From: JBCDJG01 sp038748065
GTDB lineage: Bacteria > Pseudomonadota > Gammaproteobacteria > Pseudomonadales > Halieaceae
Length of the DNA stretch: 64,000 nucleotides
Direction of reading: 5' to 3'
NCBI GenBank assembly: GCA_038748065.1
Contig: JBCDJG010000026.1
Span: 1-64,000, forward strand
The translations under genes were made by a program, and so were the position numbers. Positions 1-7,256 of this stretch are shown one piece after another. Every line of letters starts with the position of its first letter. Position 1 is the stretch's first letter. The notes under the pieces are model-generated. The model was not told the origin of the DNA. It searched no databases and saw only the letters and a program-made list of their open reading frames with translations.

Positions 1-30
1 TTCTATGCTACTTTGTTCAGCTTCGGTCAT
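1..30 (-). CDS. possible 5' end of a gene cut by the window edge
   Basis: On the minus strand an ATG at 30-28 opens a reading frame (MTEAEQSSIE) that runs off the left edge. An in-frame TAA lies 14 codons upstream, so this ATG is the first usable start. There is no convincing Shine-Dalgarno sequence and ten codons cannot show function. It would be divergent from the DUF1254 gene at 169. It could equally be chance. Confidence 0.2.
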   Translation of the reverse strand, partial: MTEAEQSSIE

Positions 31-168
31 CTGCGTCTTATCTTCGTCGATCCAGATGCTGTGATTTTACATTAGCGTTGGGGGCCCGCCAGCTTACGGA
101 CTTGAGGCAAAAGCGATCCTTTTCCGTGGTAGAGTTCACCCCTGAAAAATCGTTCTTGGAGACTTCGG

Positions 169-1704
169 ATGCGCCCTATAAAATTGCTAACAGGCGCCGG
201 GTTTTGCGCGTCATTTTTTTTATCCTTGTTGTGTGGAAAGGCGCTGGCCGCCGAGGAGTACGAGTATTCCACGCCGATACCAGAGGGTATCTTGACGCCC
301 GACGCGGTGGAGACATCGATCGGTACCCTGAATTTTGATGATGGCGTGCCCACGCGCGAAACTGCTGAAAAGGTCTATGATTTCATGGATACAGCCCGGG
401 CTGCTGATACCTTTCTAAAGGGAATGCCAGCGGCCTCCGTGGCGGCGCTTATCGAGGGCTCCCACTCCCTGGGGGCGGTTGAGGCGCACCAGGTACTGCT
501 TTTCGACGAGCTTATGGATGCTCGCTCTCTCTTCCTCACAGGTAATTCTTCAACGCTTTACGTGTCGGCTGACCTCGACCTTAAGCGCGATGGCCCAACC
601 GTGGTGGAAGCGCCCGATGGGCTGCTGGGCGCGGCCAATGATGCCTTCTTCCGTTTTATCAATAACTTTGCAAGGGAAGGAAAGTACCTGTTTTTACCAC
701 CGGGGTACGAAGGGGATGTGCCGGAGGGTTACATTGTTCTGAGGCCTGATACTTACCGTGTTTGGGTGCTGCTTCGTAAGACTCCCAAGAGTAAAGCCCC
801 CGATGAGGTCGCCGCAGCGGCGGCCTCAATCAAGGAGAGCCTGAAGTTCTATCGCCTGGCGGATGTGAAGGCGCCACCGGCTATGGAGTGGATTAGCGGG
901 TCGGGTAAGGCCTTCAATACCATTCACTACAACAACGCAGAGTTTTACGGCCACCTTAATGAGGTGGTGCAATACGAGGCTCAAGGCCTGCTCTCTCCAG
1001 AGCTGCGCGGCCTGTTCGCGTCCATTGGCATAGAGAAGGGCAAGCCGTTTGATCCAGACAATCGTATGAAGCGAATCCTCGAAGACGGTGTGGCAATAGC
1101 CAACGCCCAGGCGCGCGCTATCGTGTGGTATCCGCGCATCCATATGAATATGAGCGGCGTCGAGATCTACTCGGATACCGGTAGCGCGTGGCATATGGCG
1201 TATACGGATCGAAACGTGTTCTTCAACGGGGAGGACGGAGCAACGATGAGCACGGACGCTCGCGTGAGTTTTCACTACCCCTATACGGTGGTAACGCCTG
1301 CTATGGCGGCCCCGAGGGAGGGGACAGGTTCGGACTACGGCATTGCCTTCGTCGACACCGACAAATTGCCCTTTGATGGCGACAAGACCTACGTCATCAA
1401 GCTGCCACCTGAGGCGCCCGTGGCGAACTTCTGGGCAGTCACCATTTATGACCCCCAGACAAGATCCATGCTACAGACTGATCAAAAGGCAGCGGGTATT
1501 GATAGCCTGCAGGATGGCTTGCGCTACAACGCGGATGGCTCAATCGATATCTACTTTTCGCCCGAGCCGCCCCTCGGCTACGAGGGTAACTGGGTGCAAA
1601 CCATCCCTGGAAAGGGCTGGTTCACGATCCTGCGCATGTACAGCCCACTGAAACCCTGGATCGAGCAGAGCTGGCGGCCGAGCGATATTCAACCCGCCAG
1701 TTGA
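169..1704 (+). CDS. exported DUF1254/DUF1214 protein
   Basis: A 511-residue protein with a clear Sec signal peptide (residues 1 to about 28, cleavage after GKALA), so it should act in the periplasm or outside. The body matches the family that pairs an N-terminal DUF1254 domain (roughly 70-200) with a C-terminal DUF1214 domain (roughly 390-500), the latter seen in stretches such as VANFWAVTIYDPQTRSM and WFTILRMYSPLKPWIE. The biochemical role of this family is unknown; members are common in marine and soil proteobacteria. The ATG at 169 has a GGAG about seven bases upstream. It stands alone, convergent with the esterase gene that follows. Family assignment is from pattern recognition. Confidence 0.8.
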   Translation: MRPIKLLTGAGFCASFFLSLLCGKALAAEEYEYSTPIPEGILTPDAVETSIGTLNFDDGVPTRETAEKVYDFMDTARAADTFLKGMPAASVAALIEGSHSLGAVEAHQVLLFDELMDARSLFLTGNSSTLYVSADLDLKRDGPTVVEAPDGLLGAANDAFFRFINNFAREGKYLFLPPGYEGDVPEGYIVLRPDTYRVWVLLRKTPKSKAPDEVAAAAASIKESLKFYRLADVKAPPAMEWISGSGKAFNTIHYNNAEFYGHLNEVVQYEAQGLLSPELRGLFASIGIEKGKPFDPDNRMKRILEDGVAIANAQARAIVWYPRIHMNMSGVEIYSDTGSAWHMAYTDRNVFFNGEDGATMSTDARVSFHYPYTVVTPAMAAPREGTGSDYGIAFVDTDKLPFDGDKTYVIKLPPEAPVANFWAVTIYDPQTRSMLQTDQKAAGIDSLQDGLRYNADGSIDIYFSPEPPLGYEGNWVQTIPGKGWFTILRMYSPLKPWIEQSWRPSDIQPAS

Positions 1705-1789
1705 TCACTCTGCAGACGCTGTTGCTACAGGGCTGCTGGCCAGCGCCGATTTGTACTCTTTGCGCAGGCGCCAGAACAACAGCCAGCGA

Positions 1790-2749
1790 TTAACCGGGCG
1801 TAGCGTCAGCGAAAGCGGCCAGCCAAAGCCGTGCATGGGCTTCCATGCCGATGTGATTGAAGTGGCACAGATCGAAGCGATAGCGACTGCCGGTGAGCCT
1901 GTCGGTATCGGGGCCAAGGTAAACGCCGTCTATCTGCTCCGGCAGGGAGCGCTGTGCTGCGCGGATGGCGTCACTGCCCGGATTATTGCAGACCGTTGCG
2001 ATGGCGGCGAAGACGGGGGCGTCCAGTCCATAGCTGCGCATGGAATCCACTAGCACATCGAAGTGGTCGACATAGCCCTGGGAGGTCATCGAGCTGCTGG
2101 CCCCACTGTCGCTCTCGCCCTGGTGCCAAAGGATGTGAGTCGGTGATATATCAAGCTCTGCCAGTTTTTCAGCCACGGCCTTCACACGCACGTGTAGATC
2201 GCCAGAAGGCACCCAGCGTTTGATGCTGGTGCCGCCTATGCCAAAGGGCGCGATTAAAACCGCGTCGTAGTCGCCGCTGGCGACCAGTTTGTCGGCGACG
2301 ATGCCCCATACGGAGCCGCCTACACCGTTGGCGCCAAGCAACGGGTCTTCGGCCTCGTAGCACTTGCCTGTGTGGTAGCTGAAGTTCGCAACCTGCGGTC
2401 CGGCCGCATATCGGTCCCGAGCAAAATTGGCGCTATTGGATTGACCAAAGGCAAATAACACGGCCACGCGGTCTTCTCCCTGATGCGAAGAAAAGTCCTG
2501 GCAGCTCACTTCGCGCCTGCCATCGGTATCTTTGTTGCCGCAGTCCAGGGCGCCGGACGCGCAGCTTATATCGCCGGGCAGGCCGGTGAACGATGCGACG
2601 ACCTCGACTACGTCGATTGTCTTGAGCGCCGGATACTCAACCATATCTGGCGCATGCTTGCCTGCCAGACCGCCCAAGCCCACGGCGTAGAACATCGAGC
2701 CCATCCAAAGGGCCAGTAGCCCGATAATCAGTAAGGATTTCTTGATCAC
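1790..2749 (-). CDS. exported SASA/SGNH-type carbohydrate esterase
   Basis: A 319-residue protein that looks like a sialate O-acetylesterase-type (SASA, DUF303) hydrolase. The nucleophile block is AFGQSNSANF, the second block is LWHQGESDSG, and a late DLCHFNHIG supplies the Asp-x-x-His pair; together these give the Ser-His-Asp triad of SGNH esterases. The N-terminus (IKKSLLIIGLLALWMGSMFY) is a signal peptide or membrane anchor. I place the start at the GTG at 2749, which has AGGA nine bases upstream; a longer frame from an ATG at 2794 adds 15 residues that do not look like a signal sequence. The substrate (acetylated sugar) cannot be told from sequence. Confidence 0.75.
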   Translation of the reverse strand: MIKKSLLIIGLLALWMGSMFYAVGLGGLAGKHAPDMVEYPALKTIDVVEVVASFTGLPGDISCASGALDCGNKDTDGRREVSCQDFSSHQGEDRVAVLFAFGQSNSANFARDRYAAGPQVANFSYHTGKCYEAEDPLLGANGVGGSVWGIVADKLVASGDYDAVLIAPFGIGGTSIKRWVPSGDLHVRVKAVAEKLAELDISPTHILWHQGESDSGASSSMTSQGYVDHFDVLVDSMRSYGLDAPVFAAIATVCNNPGSDAIRAAQRSLPEQIDGVYLGPDTDRLTGSRYRFDLCHFNHIGMEAHARLWLAAFADATPG

Positions 2750-2815
2750 GTTTAATCGTCCTGTTGAAATCGCCGTGCGCACCCGGCTCGGCACTGGATT
2801 GACTTTATACAGGGC

Positions 2816-2844
2816 TTTGGTAGATCTTGGCTATCCCGCATAAT
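2816..2844 (+). promoter_or_regulatory. candidate sigma-70 promoter for the AbfD-like gene
   Basis: TTTGGT at 2816-2821 and CATAAT at 2839-2844 are separated by 17 bases, 28 bases before the chosen ATG. A second option, TTGACT at 2799-2804 followed by TAGATC at 2821-2826, is also present. Both are predictions from consensus only. Confidence 0.3.
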
Positions 2845-2871
2845 AGGCACATAACAAGCTGGGAGTTCGTC

Positions 2872-4395
2872 ATGAATGCCATAAGCCCGCCCCCGCGCGA
2901 AGAGAGCGCGGCGCAGCGTTGGAGCCGTTTTTCACCGATCAGTAACGGTGAGGAGTATATCGAGAGTCTGAGGGGCAGGGGTCTCCGGGTACACCTGTTT
3001 GGCGAGAGGGTTGAAGAGCCGGTAGATCATCCCATTATTCGCCCGTCGATCAATGCACTACGAGCGACCTACGACCTTGCAGTGGATGAACCGGAGCTGG
3101 CCAGTGCGTGGTCCAAGCTGATCGATGCACCGGTCAATCGATTCCTTCATATCGTTGATTCGCCGGAAGACCTGGTGAAGAAAAACGAAATGCAGCGGCG
3201 CATGGGCCAGATTACTGGCACGTGCTTCCAGCGCTGTGCGGGCCTCGATACCATCAGCGTCCTGCACTCCATCACCTACGATATCGACCAGGCGCATGGC
3301 ACGTCCTATCACCAGCGCTATCTGGAATTCATGCGCCACGCCCAGCGCAATAACGTGATCATCGGCGCGGGGATGACCGATCCAAAAGGGGATCGCGGCA
3401 AGCGACCTCACGAGCAGGACGACCCGGATCTCTTCCTGCACGTCACCAAGCGCACGGACGATGGGCTCTACGTTACCGGTGCCAAGGCCCATATGACGGG
3501 CGGCCTGAATTCGCACTGGATATGCGTGATGCCCACCATGAACATGCTGCCCGAGGATCGTGACTATGCGGTAGTGGGCCTCGTGCCCGGTGATGCCCAG
3601 GGCATCACCTATATCTGCGGCCGCCAATCCTGTGACACCCGGGCGCTGGAGCCCGGTGAAATCGATGCCGGCAATGCCGAGTACGGTGGCCAGGAGGTGC
3701 TGGTCGTATTCGACGAGGTGTTTATCCCCTGGGAGCACGTGCTCATGGACGGTGAATACGAATTCGCCCAGACCATGGTGTCGCGTTTTACCGCCTACCA
3801 CCGTGCCAGCTATGTGTGTAAGACCGGCCTGGGCGATGTCATGGTTGGCGCCGCGGCATCGATCGCCGAGTACAACGGCGCAGAACGCGCCAGCCATATC
3901 AAGGATAAGCTGGTGGAGATGACGCATTTGAATGAGACGATATTCTCCTCGGGCATCGCTTCGTCCTACCGTGCATCACAGCTCGACTCCGGTATCTGGA
4001 TCAATGACGAGATGCTCTCTAATGTCTGTAAGCACAACGTGACTCGTTTTCCCTATGAGATTGCTCGCTTCGCCCAGGACCTGGCGGGTGGCATCATGGT
4101 AACGCTGCCCTCGGAGCAGGATTTTGACAACGAGGACACAGGCCCGATTCTTGCCAAGTACCTGAAGGGCCGCGGAGACATCCCTGTAGAGCAACGCGTA
4201 CGCATGCTGCGGCTGATCGAGAACATGACACTCGGCCGCAATGCCGTTGGCTATCTCACCGAATCCCTGCACGGTGCTGGATCGCCTCAGGCGCAGCGCA
4301 TCCAGATTCTTCGCGGTATGGAAGTGGAGCGCAAAAAGGGCTACGCCCAGAGGCTGGCCGGTATCGATATCATTGCCAGCGATGCCGATGGCTAA
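2872..4395 (+). CDS. abfD: 4-hydroxybutyryl-CoA dehydratase-like protein (HpaB/AbfD family)
   Basis: A 507-residue member of the 4-hydroxyphenylacetate 3-hydroxylase fold family. Two features favour the FAD/[4Fe-4S] dehydratase AbfD, which turns 4-hydroxybutyryl-CoA into crotonyl-CoA, over an oxygenase: a Cys-x3-Cys motif (GTCFQRCAG, C118 and C122) and a His/Cys pair in FTAYHRASYVCK (H310, C316). AbfD of Clostridium binds its cluster with C99, C103, H292 and C299; the spacing here is close but the His-Cys gap appears one residue shorter. The start at 2872 follows GGGAG; a longer frame from 2827 has no such support. The next gene, an iron alcohol dehydrogenase, fits a 4-hydroxybutyrate theme. 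Confidence 0.72.
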   Translation: MNAISPPPREESAAQRWSRFSPISNGEEYIESLRGRGLRVHLFGERVEEPVDHPIIRPSINALRATYDLAVDEPELASAWSKLIDAPVNRFLHIVDSPEDLVKKNEMQRRMGQITGTCFQRCAGLDTISVLHSITYDIDQAHGTSYHQRYLEFMRHAQRNNVIIGAGMTDPKGDRGKRPHEQDDPDLFLHVTKRTDDGLYVTGAKAHMTGGLNSHWICVMPTMNMLPEDRDYAVVGLVPGDAQGITYICGRQSCDTRALEPGEIDAGNAEYGGQEVLVVFDEVFIPWEHVLMDGEYEFAQTMVSRFTAYHRASYVCKTGLGDVMVGAAASIAEYNGAERASHIKDKLVEMTHLNETIFSSGIASSYRASQLDSGIWINDEMLSNVCKHNVTRFPYEIARFAQDLAGGIMVTLPSEQDFDNEDTGPILAKYLKGRGDIPVEQRVRMLRLIENMTLGRNAVGYLTESLHGAGSPQAQRIQILRGMEVERKKGYAQRLAGIDIIASDADG

Positions 4396-4419
4396 AGCCG
4401 CGCAGCTACGGATGCCATC

Positions 4420-5577
4420 GTGACAGGCTTTAGCTTCAATACCAGCCCCAGTATCGTTAATGGTGCTGGCTCCCTGTCGCAGGTTGGTGAGCTATGCCGG
4501 CGCCGGGGTATCTCCCGCCCGCTCATTGTTACTGATCAAGGCATTGTCAGTCTCGGCATGCTGGACACTCTCCTGGGCTGCCTTGAGGAGGCCGGATTAC
4601 CGGCTAACGTTTTTCCAGATGTTGTAGCCGATCCGCCCGAGTCAGTTGTGTTGGCGGCGGTTGAACAAGCTATAGAGAGTCAGGCCGACGGCCTCATCGG
4701 CTTTGGTGGCGGTAGCTCCATGGATACCGCGAAGCTGGTCGCGCTGCTGGCGTGCTCGGGCGAGTCGCTGGCAAGCGTTTATGGCCTTGATCAGGCTACA
4801 GGTCCACGGCTGCCTCTACTGTTGATACCGACCACCGCTGGCACGGGTTCAGAGGTGACAGCGGTGGCCATAGTGACCACGGGAGAGACGACCAAAATGG
4901 GTGTGGTATCGCCCTGGCTGTACCCGGATGTCGCCCTGCTGGATGCTGAACTTACGCTGGGCCTGCCACAGCACATTACTGCCATGACAGGGGTGGATGC
5001 CATGGTGCACGCGGTGGAGGCTTACACCAGCGCGCACAAGAAGAATCCCTACTCGGATATGCTGGCCCGCGAGGCGCTACGCATTATGTCGATGAATATC
5101 CGGCAAGCGACCCACCAGGGTGATGACCTGGAGGCTCGTCAAGGCATGCTGCTGGGCGCCTGCCTGGCGGGTCAGGCCTTCGCCAATGCACCGGTGGCCG
5201 CGGTGCATGCGCTTGCCTATCCGCTGGGCGGGCACTACCACATTCCTCACGGGCTGAGTAACTCACTTGTGCTGCCGGAGGTCTTGCGCTTCAACGCGCC
5301 AGCCGCGCAGGGCCTGTATGCGGAACTGGCGCAGATCGTGCTGCCTGATGAAGCGCTGGGCGTGGAGCCGTCCTCACGCTGCACCCAGTTCATTGACTAC
5401 TTCATCGCGCTGATTGCCGACCTCGGCTTGCCTGCGTCTTTATCGGACGCCGCAGTGCCGGAGGACGACCTCCCCATGCTGGCGCGCGATGCGATGCTGC
5501 AGCAGCGATTGCTGGTGAACAACCCGCGCCCGCTACAAGAAGCGGACGCGCTGGCCATTTATCGCGCCGCATTTTGA
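4420..5577 (+). CDS. iron-containing alcohol dehydrogenase (possible 4-hydroxybutyrate dehydrogenase)
   Basis: A 385-residue type III (iron-activated) alcohol dehydrogenase. The nucleotide-binding stretch GFGGGSSMDTAK lies at about 87-98, the substrate/NAD loop PTTAGTGSEVT near 140, and the metal ligands are seen in VDAMVHAVEAYTS and HALAYPLGGHYHIPHG. It should oxidise or reduce a short alcohol/aldehyde pair with NAD(P) in the cytoplasm. It starts at a GTG 24 bases after the AbfD-like gene, so the two are probably co-transcribed, and 4-hydroxybutyrate/succinate semialdehyde is the natural guess for the substrate. That is inference from neighbours; lactaldehyde, butanol or maleylacetate-type substrates are not excluded. 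Confidence 0.83.
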   Translation: MTGFSFNTSPSIVNGAGSLSQVGELCRRRGISRPLIVTDQGIVSLGMLDTLLGCLEEAGLPANVFPDVVADPPESVVLAAVEQAIESQADGLIGFGGGSSMDTAKLVALLACSGESLASVYGLDQATGPRLPLLLIPTTAGTGSEVTAVAIVTTGETTKMGVVSPWLYPDVALLDAELTLGLPQHITAMTGVDAMVHAVEAYTSAHKKNPYSDMLAREALRIMSMNIRQATHQGDDLEARQGMLLGACLAGQAFANAPVAAVHALAYPLGGHYHIPHGLSNSLVLPEVLRFNAPAAQGLYAELAQIVLPDEALGVEPSSRCTQFIDYFIALIADLGLPASLSDAAVPEDDLPMLARDAMLQQRLLVNNPRPLQEADALAIYRAAF

Positions 5578-5594
5578 CGGGGGCCCCAAAGACC

Positions 5595-6032
5595 ATGTCA
5601 CGAGAGCGCGAGGCTTATCGCTGGTTTACACCCATCAACACACGTTGGGCAGATAACGATATCTATGGTCACGTGAACAACGTGGTCTATTACGCCTACT
5701 TTGATACCGTGGCTAACCGCTACTTGATCGAGGAAGGCCGATTGGATATCCATAAAGGCGAAGTCGTCGGCTTTGTGGTCAGTTCACACTGCGATTACTT
5801 CAGCCCAGTTGCCTTTCCGAATCCGTTGGAAGGCGGGTTTCGCGTCAATCGACTGGGCACATCCTCAGTGGAGTACGGTATCGCCATCTTCAAGAAAGGC
5901 GCCGATGAGGCCTGCGCGGCGGGCACGTTCACTCACGTATTCGTGGACCGTAACAGCCAGCGACCTGTGCCGATAGTGGGGCCTCTGCGCGAGGCCCTGG
6001 AGAGCATGCTGGTTATTGACGCGGGTGCTTGA
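5595..6032 (+). CDS. acyl-CoA thioesterase, 4HBT hotdog family
   Basis: A 145-residue single hotdog domain. The N-terminal WADNDIYGHVNNVVYYAYFD is the conserved 4HBT/YbgC-type block, with the catalytic Asp in NDIYGHVNN. Such enzymes hydrolyse short or aryl acyl-CoA thioesters in the cytoplasm. The ATG at 5595 sits just after the alcohol dehydrogenase stop and has a G-rich SD region; a TTG at 5574 overlapping that stop would add seven residues. Third gene of the abfD-like operon, which suggests a CoA ester substrate of the same pathway. Its stop codon is two bases from the stop of the convergent reductase gene. Confidence 0.8.
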   Translation: MSREREAYRWFTPINTRWADNDIYGHVNNVVYYAYFDTVANRYLIEEGRLDIHKGEVVGFVVSSHCDYFSPVAFPNPLEGGFRVNRLGTSSVEYGIAIFKKGADEACAAGTFTHVFVDRNSQRPVPIVGPLREALESMLVIDAGA

Positions 6033-6034
6033 AC

Positions 6035-7105
6035 TCAGGCCGCGCTAAGCTGCGCTGCACCGGTGATGCGGGGTAAATCCTGCACTGTTTTGACGCCTGG
6101 GCTTGCCTGGCAGACGCCCGGTATGGCATTCACCAGCCAGGCAGCAGCCGAGCTGTTACCGCCTCCCGCCGGCCCGGTCTCCACCGGGTCAACGCCGTGC
6201 AGGCTGATGTGCATTTCCGGGCTGCCCTTGATAATGACCTCGTGGCACCCGCTGCCCTCGGCGGGTCGGGGCCACTCGGGGGCGCAGTCATCGTCGATGC
6301 GGGTGACGTGTTCAAGCACGTACAGTTTTTTGTCACCGTGGAACCCCTGGACTTCGAAGCGGAAGGCACCCTGCGTGCCGGCGTCGAAGGTGCCCATGCC
6401 GTCGACCTCGATAGTGCGTTCCAGCGGCAGGCGCTCCACCTCAACCGCGATGCGCTCGACCGGCCGGCCCAGACTTTCGCCCATAATGCGCAGCATGGGC
6501 GCCCAGACCATCTCAATGGCAAAATCATGCAGCATCAGCGGCAGTTCACTCATGGGGCCGCCAAAGCCAATCACCTCGCGCACCACCTGGGGCTGGTCAT
6601 ACAGGGCATAGTTGAAAATCTCGCGGCAGCGAATTTCTTCAATGCCGGCGCTGGCGCCACTGCAGATCACCGGGAGGTAGTCCATCACCCAGCCGGGGTC
6701 GATGCCTGAGATGAAGAGACTGGCGCCGCTCTTCTGGCAAACGGCCTCGATTTGCGCCAGCAATTCTGCCGGCGCGCTACCCGGATGGAGTAGGGCATAG
6801 AAACCGCCAGACACCACGTTGATCCCGGCCTGCAGGCACGCCATCAGGTCGGCCAGTGCTTCCTCCGGTCGGGTATCGGCGGTGGCGGTGTAAATTATGG
6901 CATCCGCACCCGCTGCCAACAGGCCCTGCCAGTCGTCAGTCGCCTGTATGCCGCAGTCTTCGATACCGGCGATTGCCCCCGCGTCGCGGCCAACCTTGTC
7001 GGGGTTTGACACAATCACGCCAGCAAGTTCCAGATCGTGGTGTGACAGGACGGCGCGAATGGCGGGGCGTCCGACGTTGCCGGTTCCCCAGACGATAACT
7101 TTCAT
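6035..7105 (-). CDS. DapB-like NAD(P)-dependent reductase/dehydrogenase of unknown substrate
   Basis: A 356-residue protein with an N-terminal Rossmann fold (MKVIVWGTGNVGRPAIR) resembling dihydrodipicolinate reductase and 2,4-diaminopentanoate dehydrogenase. It is longer than DapB (about 270) and the gene is not in a lysine context, so lysine synthesis is unlikely. Conserved-looking blocks include NVVSGGFYALLHPG and FISGIDPGWVMDYLP. The start at 7105 follows GGAG and matches the fold's first strand; a frame reaching 7339 overlaps the next gene's 5' end and is not needed. It is divergent from the acyl-CoA synthetase gene and convergent with the thioesterase. Oxidation of an amino or alcohol group is the best guess; the substrate is unknown. 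Confidence 0.6.
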   Translation of the reverse strand: MKVIVWGTGNVGRPAIRAVLSHHDLELAGVIVSNPDKVGRDAGAIAGIEDCGIQATDDWQGLLAAGADAIIYTATADTRPEEALADLMACLQAGINVVSGGFYALLHPGSAPAELLAQIEAVCQKSGASLFISGIDPGWVMDYLPVICSGASAGIEEIRCREIFNYALYDQPQVVREVIGFGGPMSELPLMLHDFAIEMVWAPMLRIMGESLGRPVERIAVEVERLPLERTIEVDGMGTFDAGTQGAFRFEVQGFHGDKKLYVLEHVTRIDDDCAPEWPRPAEGSGCHEVIIKGSPEMHISLHGVDPVETGPAGGGNSSAAAWLVNAIPGVCQASPGVKTVQDLPRITGAAQLSAA

Positions 7106-7256
7106 GGCTAAGCGACTCCGCTGTCTGATAGTGTGACGGTGATGACGTAGCTGGGCAGTGTAGGTTAGGGCGTCTCTCATTGCACCTTGGTCGAATTGAA
7201 GTAAGCGGGAAGGGACTGTAGTTTTATACTGAACAGGCGATTTGGATGATGGGTTC

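Noticed and set aside
3058..3927. Long open frame antisense to the AbfD-like gene (289 codons)
   Set aside because: It mirrors the codon structure of a clearly coding plus-strand gene, has no SD or family signal, and its composition (His/Gly/Val-rich) is typical of antisense frames in GC-rich DNA.
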